DNA from: Corydoras sp. C115
Taxonomy: Eukaryota; Chordata; Actinopteri; Siluriformes; Callichthyidae
Assembly (NCBI GenBank): GCA_019802505.1
Contig: JAFMOC010000072.1
Span: forward strand, 832,501-896,500
Direction: 5' to 3'
DNA length: 64,000 nucleotides
In this document: piece by piece, positions 30,916 through 44,500 of the stretch
Layout of the letters: every line of letters starts with the position of its first letter
Position numbering within the stretch: the first letter of the stretch is position 1
Translations under genes and position numbers: made by a program
Notes under the pieces: model-generated
The model's input: only the letters and a program-made list of their open reading frames with translations
The model's database searches: none
What the model was told of the DNA's origin: nothing

Positions 30916-33900
30916 ATGATGTGGACAATTCTTTCCGTTGTTGTCGCACTTCTCGTCATATATCTCTATCTCTCTAGTCGCCGACGGTGAGTACTTTAAC
31001 CGCGTTATGATTTTGGGTTTATATGTTGATTACGTATGAAAATACTGGTCCGGTAGAAGCAATAATCTGTTAACTTGTTATAACTAAATTAACTTAGTTA
31101 TAATAATCTATAATAATAATCAATAATCTGTTAACTTGTTATACCTAAATTAACTTAGTTATAATAATCTATAATAATAATCAATAATCTGTTAACTTGT
31201 TATAACTAAATTAACTTAGTTATAATAATCTATAATAATAATCAATAATCTGTTTTACTTGTTATAACTAAATTAACTTAGTTATAATAATCTATAATAA
31301 TGATCAATAATCTGTTAACTTGTTACAATAAATTGTTAAAAGTGTTTCAATTTTAATGATCACGTCTGAAGCACCTGCTAGAACACGATAAAGGGAACGG
31401 GATGGTTCTGTCCACGTGATCAAACATCAGGCAGCAGGTCTGAAGCAACGAGTGAGAGACTTCAGAACGGATTACAAACTGTTTTTAATACCAAACAATT
31501 CAATCAAGAGTTGTGAAAAAAGGTGGCTTTATCAGTATAACTCTATCCATCCATCCATTATTAGGGTCGTGGGGGCGCTGGGCAGATACACCCAGGACAG
31601 GACGCCAATCTATCACTGGACACACACTCACTCACACAGACACGCTCTATATGGGGCAATTTGGAGAACTCAATTGACTTGATCCATGTTTTTGGACTGT
31701 GGGAGGAAACCGGAGAACCCGGAGGAAACCCACGCGGACACGGGGAGAACATGGAGACTCCACCCAGATTGGGATTCGAACCGGGAAATCCCTAGAGCTG
31801 AGAGGAGAACATGCTAAACCACTAAACCACCGTGCCGCCCAGTATAACTCTATTCTTTATTTTATTATTTTTTTTTTTTACAAAAAAAAGATTTATTTAT
31901 AGATAATAATCACAGCGGCACGGTGGCTTAGTGGTTTAGCACGTTCGCCTCTCAGCACTAGGGATTCCCGGTTCGAATCCCCATCTGGGTGGAGTTTCCA
32001 TGTTCTCCCCGTGTCTGCGTGGGTTTCCTCCGGGTTCTCCGGTTTCTTCCCACAGTCTAAAAAACATGGATCAAGTCAATTGAGTTCTCCAAATTGCCCG
32101 ATATAGAATGTGTCTGTGTGAGTGAGTGTGTGCCCAGCGATGGATTGGCGCACTGTCCTGGGTCTATCTGCCCAGTGGCCGAGACGTTCTCATCTGGATG
32201 GGCATGGGGAACCCCCCCGCGACCCTAATAGAGGATAAAGCGGGAGATAATGAATAATAATCACATTACCAATCAGACAGACTGTTTAAAATGTATTAAT
32301 ATGTATTTTTTTAGAAACTTAACACAATTGTATTTAAAAAAAAAAAAAAAAAAAACTTAAATAAACTATTGCCATTAAAGTAAATATTTTGTCTAAATTG
32401 ACCGGTGGTTATCTTTGATCATAGGATTTTTGCACTTTTTATGGAGTAGTCACCTCCACATTTCACTGTTCTTTTTGTATTTGCGTTTGTTTAACAATCT
32501 GAATCTGAACAAGCTACTAATCTTACTCATCTCACTATCATCCGATTAATCCTCTACTTGGGTTGAGGGGCTCAGGATGGAGTGCCAATCCATTTTTGGA
32601 CATATTTTTACACACAGACACAAACACTAGATAGAGGAATGTTTTTGTTATTGCTTTTTCATGCTTTAAAAAAAAAAACAACTAATAAGCTACTTATCCG
32701 TATTAGTAATAAGAGGGGTTCTGAGGTTCTAGCAGGGGATCTTTAGGGAACATACAGGGAAGGACCCTGGACAAGCCACAAGTCCTTTATAAAGCAGACA
32801 CCCAGAGAAAGAAAAATACACCTAGAGATAATTTAGTTTGCCCAAGAAACATGTCAACTAACTGCTCTAACACTTTAATTTATATATTTCAAGAAAAACA
32901 TAACTAAATGAACCTTCAAATAAATATGTCTTATTTTAAGTAATTAATATTAACTGTTAGGTTTGTTAATTATTTTTACATGAGCGATTTCATTACTGGC
33001 ATCAACAGAACCTGTAAATGTGAAATCTTTAGTGAATGCTTTATGTGAACTGGTTTATATATATTAACTCAATTAACTAATATATTTTATTGGCCTGTGT
33101 ATTAGAATAGTTAAGACAGATGTTTTCGACATGCTTATCTATAATAATTAAAACTATGATATGTAAAAAAAATGTATATTTACAACAGTATATTGCACAT
33201 TGAAAACCAGAATTTCACTTTTTTATTTAAAATAAATTTTAAATAAAAAAGATTCTACAAGTAAAGTCTTGTTCCTGCCAGTAAAGATTGAGAAACTAGT
33301 AATAGTTTCCTAGTTTGTGCCCTGTCCTGTCCACTCAACAGCACTTGTGAATCACTTATTTTTCTTTTAAAAGCAGCATGATTTGACATGGGAATAGATT
33401 GTGACTGTTATACATGAAAAACAGGATTTAATAATTTCACGGAAAAAAAATGCTTCTTTCCTCAGAGCTTACAAGGAACCTCCACTGGACAAGGGATTTA
33501 TTCCATGGTTGGGGCATGCACTAGAATTTGGAAAGGATGCTGCCAAGTTTTTAACAAGAATGAAACAAAAGCATGGTGACATATTCACTGTAAGAATTAA
33601 TCTTTATTTTTTGTTAGCATTTTTAATTAGGATATGTTGAATAGACACCAGTTTTTGGACACACTTATTAGTCATGCAATTTCAATGTTTTAATCTGTCC
33701 CAGATGTATAACATAAAGGGCCTAGCCATGCAATTTAGCCAACAATATGTTTCCAATTTGTGGGGAAGGCTTTCAGTTCCATGGCTATGCCTAATTCCAA
33801 GGTCCATAAAGATGTAACTGACTGGACTTCAGTGTGAAAAAAATGCTATTAAACTATCAAACTTTTATACAGCATTAGTGTCTGACTTTCCAAATTTGAA

Positions 33901-36900
33901 GAAAATCCATAGACACACAAAGGTTTAAAAAAAAAAACCTTTTCATAAGTATTGCAGTTGCTATTGTTGCAAAGAAAGAGCCATGTTCAAATGGGATGTC
34001 ATAAAAGTTCATATAAGCATAATGTAAATGTGTTCTAATACCTTTGTCCATGTAGTCTATATGATAAATCAATGAATTGTTCAGAGTTGATCTGAATCAT
34101 CATCACTCATCTGTTACTTTTTAAACCTCACCCTTTTTCTCTTTAAGTAATCAATATAAACTTTTCTTTTTTTTTTGTTAATTATTTTTACATTTTTTTT
34201 CTTATCTTGTTTTCTGTACTTTGGTTTCTCTTTTTAATCTCTGTAATGCTATATATATTCCTAAAAAATAGAATAGAAAGATAAATCAGAAAATAATAAC
34301 AATGAGTGGGTAGAAAGGTATTTGTACAAGTTGGTACAAAACCTGTTGATTCACCTGTTGGTTTAGTACAACCCCCCACCCCCGTGATTTGGCTCACCCT
34401 AGGGGGGCACCAACCTGCTATTAATATACAGTCACACAAGAGTTAAAGAGCCCTATTAACTCCCCAATTGTTGTTAATAAATCCTATTTTAATTTAACAA
34501 CAAATGGGTAATAAATCCTATTTTAATTTAACAACAAATGGGTACTACTGTGTTTCAGATATGTCCAAAAGTATAGAAACACATGATCATTATACTTTAG
34601 CAGCACTTTAGCACTAAATATGTTTTTGGACGTAAAATTTTTAATTCAGTGGCATGAAAACTTCTTTCACTTATGTTTTTGAAACTCACTTGGAACACAA
34701 TCATGCTTAAATCAGAAAGTATCTTCCAAAATAGTTGTGAGTTTATATATATATATATATATACACATACATACATCTTAAATGTATTTTATTATCAGCA
34801 TTACCACACACTAAAACTTATAACAAGGCATTTAAAGCTTATAAACAAAATGTGTTTACATACTGTATTAACAATGAACTCCCTAACTTGCTTTTGGACA
34901 ATCTCATTAGAATGAAATTAAAACATTTAAAAAAATCAACATTAATCATTGCCATGCTGATATTCAGTATGACCGTATGATCAGTGATAGAGTGATATGA
35001 TTTTATATAGCATTTCCACAAGACCTTTAATTATTTTATTACCAACAAATGAGTTCCATTGAAACGGTTCATGGTACTCAAATGGTGCAGGAATTAAAAC
35101 CACTAAAACACCACCGTATCCCAATGGAAATACCATTAGCCTTGGGAGGTGCTCCACAGATGTATTAGGCCATATTTTATGTGTGTTAAGCCTAAATGTG
35201 AATTCCTCTCCTCTGTTTTAACTGGATTAGGCTTAGAGTTGTACTAAAATTAAACCCTGTCAGTGGGTTGGTACCATATGAAATAATTGCACTAGTATAA
35301 TGTAACACTAACATACTGTAGTGTGTGATATAGCTTGTAACATATAAGGTGTTTTTTACAGGTGCGTGCCGCAGGGCGTTATGTAACTGTCTTACTGGAT
35401 CCTCACTCGTATGATGCTGTACTTCAAAACACTTCCCTGGATTTTGCATGCTACGCCCAGTTGCTGATGGACAGGATTTTTAACCTGAGACTTCCAAATT
35501 ACAAGCCTGATGTAGAGAAAAATATAATGAGAAGGTACAGTGTTACATCGGTTTTCTTTTTTTATTTATTAATTCAGGATATTTTCAGGTATTGGAAAGC
35601 TTATTGGCATATTATGGATCCAGAGAGTAAAGTCAAACCTATCTTTAAATTCTACTATCTATTATTTCATTTTAAATTATTTATTCATTCTCTACCGCTT
35701 CGTCCTCTACTAGGGTCTCGGGGGTTCCCCATGCCCATCCAGAGAACGTTACAGATAGACCCAGGACAGGGTGCCAATCTATCACTGGGCACACTCACTC
35801 ACACAGACACACGTAAAGACACATTATATGGGCAATATAGAGCATTCAATCATTATCTTACGGTTTATCCTCTATTAGGGTCGCGGGGGATTCCCCATGC
35901 CCATGCAGGGGAGGACATTTCGGGCACTGGTTAGATACACCCAGGACAAGGCGCAGGACAGGGACGATTGCTGGGCACACTCACCCACACAGACACACAC
36001 ACAAACACACACTATATGAGGCAATCCAGAGCATTCAGTTGACCTTGAATCCATGTTTTTGGACTGTCTGATGAAACGGGACAACCCTGAGGAAACCCAT
36101 GAGGACACAGGGAGAACATGGAAACTGCAATCCCCAGAACGAGATGTCACTTGTTCTTAAATTGTATTTAAATAGTTATCCTCTAATTAACACTAAAAAA
36201 CCTTGAGGGACTGATAAAAGAGGATTAGAACATGACCACCACAAACCGTTCAGCAATAAAAGATTTCTGTGAGGTGGAGAAATAAAGTACAGTGATACCG
36301 AACATAATTCGTTCCGGGAGGACGGTCGAGAACCAAATTGTTCGAGAACCGAAGCAATGAAACCCATAGGAAATAATGGAAACTGGATTAATTCGTTCCA
36401 AGCCCCAGAAAATGCCTATTTACTGGCCTAATTTGTATATAATATGTAGAAAAACATGAGTCTCAACAAGAAATAATAAATAAAAGTGTATTTATTAAAA
36501 CAAAAAAAAATGGCAGGAGGGAATGAATGTGGAAGGAGAGAAGGGGGATGGTTATTGTTTTGAAGGGGAGTCCTCTTCAATAAAAACAGAGGGTAACTGC
36601 TCTTCGGGTGTTTCTCTCTCCACAAAAGCGTGACTCTCTCTCTGCACTCACACTGATGACGCAAGCAAGCCGTGCCGGGCCGAATGAACGCCATTCGGCT
36701 CACCTCGGCTCGTCTCGGACGTTCGGATGTTCCAGTTCCAAATATTTGTTCGGATTCCAAGACAAAATTTTCTCGAATTTCCTGGTCGAATACCGATTTG
36801 GTCGAAAGTCAAGGCGTTCGAGAACCGAGGTATCACTGTAATGTAGAAATAATATCCTAATGTTAAAAAGCTTCAGCATCACTGCTGTGTCTGGTCCACT

Positions 36901-37231
36901 TGTACCAGCGCAACACTCGCTAACCCATCACCACAATGTCAACTGCAGTTTTGAGAGTTATCCACCACCCAAATAATCTGTGGCCATTTTGAGGTTCTGA
37001 ACTTTTGGATTAGGAGGAGGAACAATTGAAATAAAGGAAAAATTTAGAGGACTGATAGACTATAGGCGGCATGGTGGCATAGTGGTTAGCACTATGTATC
37101 AAGGTCAATTGAATATTCCAAATTGCCCCATATAGAGTGTGTTTGTGTGAGTGAGTGTGTGAGTGACTGTGTGCCCAGTGATAGATTGATGTCCTGTCCT
37201 GGGTGTATCTGCCCAGCGCCCGAAACCTCTC

Positions 37232-37279
<48 letters not shown>

Positions 37280-37350
37280 CGCGACCCTAGTAGAGGATAA
37301 AGTGGAAGATAATGGATAGATAGATAGACTATAGTCTGTAACCATAAGGG

Positions 37351-37449
<99 letters not shown>

Positions 37450-39551
37450 ACAGTTAAAACGAAGATAAAGAAGATAAATGCCAAACAGCTAAGGTATATA
37501 GGTATATATACAATATTTATATAGAATGTTGAACAATGTGTGGAAAAATTAGGACTTTTATATATGAATTTTATATATGTTTCATACATGCATATTATTG
37601 ATTATTATTAAAAAAATAATAAATTTCTTCATTTTTTATGGTATATTTATGCCATTAATGCAATTTCTTTTATAAAATTTAATGTATATTATCAGTGGTG
37701 CATACTGCAAAGCAGGTATAGTATGTAAAATGTTATTAAATCATTTTTTAGCTAACAAGCTTAAAAAAAAAACAATTCTGTTGTTAATATCAGAGGTGTT
37801 TTTTATTTGTTTGTTGAAGCCCTGCAAGACAAAGTTTGCTTAGGTACAAATGAAACAGTGTAAGCCTATGAATCTCTGAATTTAAACCATTTACACCAAT
37901 TTATTGTCACTGCGTCTTAACTGGTATTTAAATGTTTATATTGTAATTAACTTGCCATCTCATCAGTGAAAGTATAATCTTTAACTCCTAAGTTAAGACT
38001 CTTGACAAGCGGGTAATTGTTTATTTTGTGCCTTTGTCTTTGAAATATAGTCCTACGCTTACAGAAACACACCCGTTACAAAACCGGTTAACTTTGTCGT
38101 GAGCTTTCGCCATATAATTATTACATTAGGACTCGCCCTTTCAGACTTTGGCATTTATCTTCTTTATCTTCGTTTTAACTGTTATCCACTGAATAACCTA
38201 AATATATGTAAGATGAGTTATTCTCAATAATAAATAATTCTAACTAATAATCAAATATTAAACCCCCTTTTTAATGGCAGGTCCAATTACAGATCGAACA
38301 TTTAAATGTATACACCTGACCCTTGTTTTTTTTTTTTCTTGTTCTTTTCATGTATTTGAAAAGATTTCTCTGGTTACAAGTTACAATGTTTTCCTCTTGC
38401 AGGTACTTCCAAGGGGAAAACCTCTCATGCTTAAATAACACCATGAAGAATCACCTGCAAACTCTTTTGACATTAGAGCCCCAACCCAAAAGCCAGCTGG
38501 ACTGGAAACACGACGGGCTTTTCCACTTTTGTTACAGCTTGTTATTTAGGTATGGCGTAAACTAGCGGTTAACTCTGAAGTACCCAAAGCAGAGGAATTA
38601 TATACCAGTTGGATAAATTGTTTATGCACACATTTCCACATAGTAAAGTAAGTGAACCTAATGCATGATTAATGTTAGACAAGTTGTAAAGGAAACACAC
38701 TTCAACGTTGGAGAAGGGTACGTGACTGTTTTCCCTACAAGTGAACCCACTGGTTGTCCTTCAGTGTTTTTCTTTTTGAGCTTTACTAATGTTTTGCTTT
38801 CAGGAAACATACTGTTTATGTTATTTTTTCAAATGAGTGCACATACGCACAAATATTTTTACAAGAATGCATTACGTCTGCTTTTCTGTGATTAAGTCAT
38901 TCAATCTCTTGAAGGTTTATTAATAGTCTTACATTAATTATAGCATCCGTCTGTATCCTGAAAAATGCTGAAAGCTGAAAAATGGTTTTATTTGTTTTCA
39001 AAATTTTAAACATATTTTTTTATTCCAGGTCTGGATATCTTACACTTTTTGGGGGAGAGCAAAACAACAATTGCACCGATGCTGCTAAGGTCTATATGGA
39101 ATATAAAAAATTTGATGGCCTTTTAATTAAAATGGCTCGTACCACTATGAACTCAGGTTTGTGAATATCCATCCATCCATCCATCTATCCATTCATTATC
39201 TTCCTCTTAATCCTTTACTAGGGTCGCAGGGGGTAACATGCATTGTTTTTAAAGCACAGACTGACACCCTTTCATGCCCAACCAGGGGAGAACGTTTCGG
39301 GTGCTGGCCAAATACATCCAGGACAGGGAGCCAATCCATCGCTGGGCACAGACACACACACTCCATACGGGGTAATTTGGAGAATTCAATTGACCTTGAT
39401 CCATGTTTTTGGACTGTGGGAGGAAACCGGAGAACCCGGAGGAAACCCACGCGGACACGGGGAGAACATGGAAACTCCACCCAGATCGAACCGGGAATCC
39501 CTAGCGCTGAGAGGAGAACATGTTAACCACTAAGCCACCGTGCCGCCCCTA

Positions 39552-39625
<74 letters not shown>

Positions 39626-41475
39626 GTTTCTTCATACTTCATGTCTCATGTACATGTACTCATGTACACACCTCATAGGTGTGGCTGAGTGTCAGTACTC
39701 AGTAAAGGTAGAATGTCTCCAGGTGTAGGCAGGGAGAGGTGGCAGGTATGACAATAAATGGCTGTGTATAAGTGACTTTAAAAATAGGGTCTAAATTGTA
39801 CAATTTTTGGGGGGTCAATCTAAGTTGCTTGTAAAACTTTTGTTAATTTTTTATTCATAATGTATTGCGATCATCTCAGCTCTTTAGTTCAAAAATGAAA
39901 CATGAACTTATTTTCCATAGCAACTTCGGATGAGACATTCGTTTTTACATCATAACTGCCCTTGTCACATATATTTTAGGAGTGCCCTCCTGTTAATTGA
40001 ATCTGTTAATGTTTTGTTAGACGGGTTTCCATAGCATCTCAGTGCTCTCTTATGCAATGTCCTTGCCTGTCACATGAGAGTCGTAGTGACGTCCTTTTAT
40101 ATCAAAGGCACGTTAGAAATCTATTCATGTTCCTTGTATCAATGATCTGTTAACCCGTCATGTCGGTTCATGTCTAACCCGTACAGCAAACATTCTTGTT
40201 TTCAACGTTAACTGTATCATATCTGATTTATCTTTTGTGTTCATGGCACAAAATGAACGCCCACAACTCTTTTAACTTTTTTAACCCTGATTACCCCCCT
40301 CATTTTTTCATTTTTTTTCAAACTGTGGCGGCATGGTGGCTTAGTGGTTTAGCACGTTCGCCTCTCAGCACTAAGGATTCCCGGTTCGATTCCCCATCTG
40401 GGTGGAGTTTCCATGTTCTCCCCGTGTCCGTGTGGGTTTCCTCCGGGTTCTCCGGTTTCCTCCCACAGTCCAAAAACATGGATCAAGCCAGTTGAGTTCT
40501 GCAAATTGCCCCATATAGAGTGTGTCTGTGTGAGTGAGTGTGTGCCCAGCAATAGATTGGCGCCCTGTCCTGGGTCTATCTGCCCAGTGCCCGAAACGTT
40601 CTCCCCTGGATGGGCATGGGGAACCCCACCGCAACCCTAGTAGAGGATAAAGCGGAAGATGATGAATGAATGAATGTGTATATATTGTGTAGCTTGGAAA
40701 ACATTGGTTTCCTATCCCAAAGACTAGAATGTGCGTGGTACGTTTGTAGTGTGTGTCCTTTAGCTTTGTTGATTGATCTCCAAACAGCTTTTCTGATAAT
40801 ATAACTTAATGTTTTATTCCATTAGTTGGTCCATTTTGAAATTGGAATTGTGTTGTCTGCAGATGCTGTATTATTATTATTATTCTATGAATCAACTTTT
40901 AATCATTTATTTTATTTTTTGTAGTTTGTAGGACACATCACTTAATATTTTCTTAAACACGATGCTTCACTTACATTCTTTTACTCTACTATATCAATTT
41001 TCTCTCACACACTAGAAGAGAAGCAGACTGCGGGCTCCGTAAAGCAGAGGTTGTGGGAGTTATTGGCTCAGGCTGGATTGAGGGAGGACTCTAGTCTGTG
41101 GCTGCAGAGCTACCGAAAGCACCTTCAGGAAGAGGGGGCAGATGCGGAGACTCAGAGGAAGGCCATGCTGCTTCAAATTTGGGCCACACAGGTGGGCAAC
41201 TAAAGTGTCTAAGCTAACCTGGCTAAGTTCAATTCTGGTGCAGACATAATATACGATTTCATCTCTGAACCTTTCATTCAAGATTTTCTAATTGTAAAAT
41301 TCTGTTAAGTCCAGCACAATGGAGAGAAATTGGTCTTTTAAACCAGATATATCCTGGGTTCCAACACACCTATATGTTGGGATTTATATGCTCACAATGC
41401 ATGTGTGCAGTGTGCATAGAACATATATAATTTGGGTGATAAATATTATTCAGCACTGCATTAACACTGCTACAG

Positions 41476-41559
<84 letters not shown>

Positions 41560-44500
41560 ATATATATATATATATATATATATAGTAGGGGTGTATTCAA
41601 CTAAAGATTTTCATAGTCAAATCTGATTCGTCAGATTTTCCCTATAGTCGACTGATAGTCGAATCAGTTAAAATTTCACCACAAGATGGCGCTATAAGCG
41701 TAGTTTAAAAAAAATTTTTTTTTTATATATATTTTACTTGTTTTTCTAACAAAAGAAAACCTTTTTTTTTGTTTTTTTCTTTTTTCTTTTTTTTTTCTAG
41801 AAATTAGGATGATTTTATTTGACAAAAGGCTATATATATAACGAAAACAAAGACATTTCATGTAAAAACTAATGCTTACTAATGCTTTTTCATGTAAAAA
41901 CTAATGCCCCTAATATATAGTGTAATTAATATAGTGTGTTGTTTAAAATTGGTTCAGAAAATCTTTCTATCAGACACACCTTCCCTATTGCAGCATCTTG
42001 CACATGATTTTCTAATCTTTTATCAGTACTCACAGAACAACACAGATGGCTGAAAGGTTTGACTTTTTTAAATAATTAATTTAAATTAATTGGTTTCCTT
42101 GGTGATATAATGTCTCTTAAGTGTCATGGAAAGGACTGACAGCTTTACAATGTGTTAAATGCTTTACCATCCCAATTTATTATGGGCCTCAAATGCTGGA
42201 ACAGATGTTCCTTCAAAGTTAATCAGACTAAACCTGAAATCATATGGTGTAAAGTAAAATTAAAGTCAAAGTATGTGTTAAAAACACTGTTTTGATTTGG
42301 GGTTGTAATTTAGTTAAAAGACTAAATTGAGTACGCCAGGTTCATAAACAGTATAATTAGGAATTAAATAGGGGTATTAGTTGCATTTTTAAAAAAATAT
42401 TTTATGTTTAACTAACATAGCAACTTGAAAAATGACCATAGATAATGCGTGGAACAGTGGAGCAGTGATTCTGCCTCTAAGAAAGACGTCATTGGTTTGT
42501 TTCCAAATCTCATCCCGTTATCTTCCGCTTAATTCTCTACTAGGGTCGTGGTGGGTACTTCATGCCCATCTTAAGAAGAACATTTCAGGCACTGGGCAGA
42601 TACACCCATGACAGAGTGGGCACACAAAGCTGAGCACACACTCACTCACGCAGACATACTCACACTAAATGGGGGCAATTTAGATGTCAATTCATCAGAA
42701 TGGCTATGCATGAATAGTCATTCTGATGAATATTAGTCAAATTTTGATTGGCGTCAGAATGACTGTCTGATGCAAGCGCAATGTTAGAATTTTATCATTT
42801 TAACAAGACTTTTGAACGACGTAAAGCCTTTCTTAGATTACCAAGTTCCTGTTAGTGCACTCTTATTGTGTTACACTAAAGTATTACATTACATTGACCT
42901 GTCAATTTATGAATTAAAAAAATGTTAGGATGGAATTCAATCATAGCAAACAATACACCATTATACACAAATGACAATAAGCCAAAGAAACCTAAGAATG
43001 ACACGAGCTAAATGAAGGAACCGAGCATGTGAAAAGACACACAAAATATGTCCAGTATGTTTATATTTGAAGTATGCTAATATGTCTACAATTAAACTGT
43101 CAGCCATCTGAAAAAGAGAAGCAATTGGCAGTTCACTTTGCTGAATATGAAACATAAATGTTATTCTTTAAATAATTAATAATTAACCCTCCATAGTTAC
43201 ATGCAGATCTGAAAAGGAATGCTTTTCGTTTTGTGCCAATATCTTTTATTCATATGATGATTGATCCTAAAAATCATAGATAGTTGAAGAAAATTAAATC
43301 TAAAGGTATGTGATATAGGATTTTAAAGTGGGGCATAATGTTTAGCTTGATATTTATACTTTATAATTATTTATAATTCGTTGTATTTTTTGTGTTTTGG
43401 TGCATCAACTATTTGCTTATATTTCTTATTTAGTCAAATCCAATTAAGTACCGATGACCTGCCTTTGCTTAACATCATATGGATTAGTTACTCATGGGTC
43501 ACTACCTTTTAGTATTTACATCAGTGTATTGTTTAGTGTCTATCAATCCATCCATTATGTTCCGCTTTATCCTCTATTAGGGTCGCGGGGGGGGGGGGTT
43601 CCCCATGCCCATCCAGGGGAGAACGTTTCGGGTGCTGGGCAGATACACCCAGCACAGGGCGCCAATCTATCGCTGGGCACACACTCACTCACACAGACAC
43701 ACTCTATATGGGGCAATTTGGAGAGCTCAATTGACTTGATCCATGTTTTTGGACTGTGGGAGGAAACCGGAGATCCCGGAGGAAACCCACGCGGACACGG
43801 GGAGAACATGGAAACTCCACCCAGATGGGGATTCGAACCGGGAATCCCTAGAGGTGAACGTTTAAGGGAAAAAAATGTTTTAATTAAAAAAAATAGTTTA
43901 AAAAAGCAATTGCTTAAGCCTAGCAAAAATTATGTAGAATAGCCCATATTAAGGCTAAAAACTGCAATGTTTTTGCAATATCTGTGTCATTACTGAAATT
44001 TACAGATAAAAGTAGTTACTAATACTGTAGTACTCAGAGCGGCCACACGATGGCACCAGAGATCTGCTTGTAGATGTTCATTCATTCATTCATTATCTTC
44101 CACTTTATCCTCTATTAGGGTCGCGGGGGGGTTCCCTATGCCCATCCAGGGGAGAACGTTTCGGGCGCTGGGCAGATACACCCAGGACAGGGCGTCAATC
44201 CATCACTGGGCACACACTCACTCACACAGACACGCACACACACTCTATATGGGGCAATTTGGAGAACTCAATTGACTTGATCCATGTTTTTGGACTGTGG
44301 GAGGAAACCGGAGAACCCGGAGGAAACCCACGCAGACACGGGGAGAACATGGAAACTCCACCCAGATTAAATTAATTCCTAATTCATTAATATAAAGCAT
44401 TTATTAAACAAAATCAACCATTAAGACGGTTTCAAATGTTTACTAGTTCCTCTTATTATACCAGTGGCTGTTACAGTTCAAAAACATTGTTCAAGGTGAA

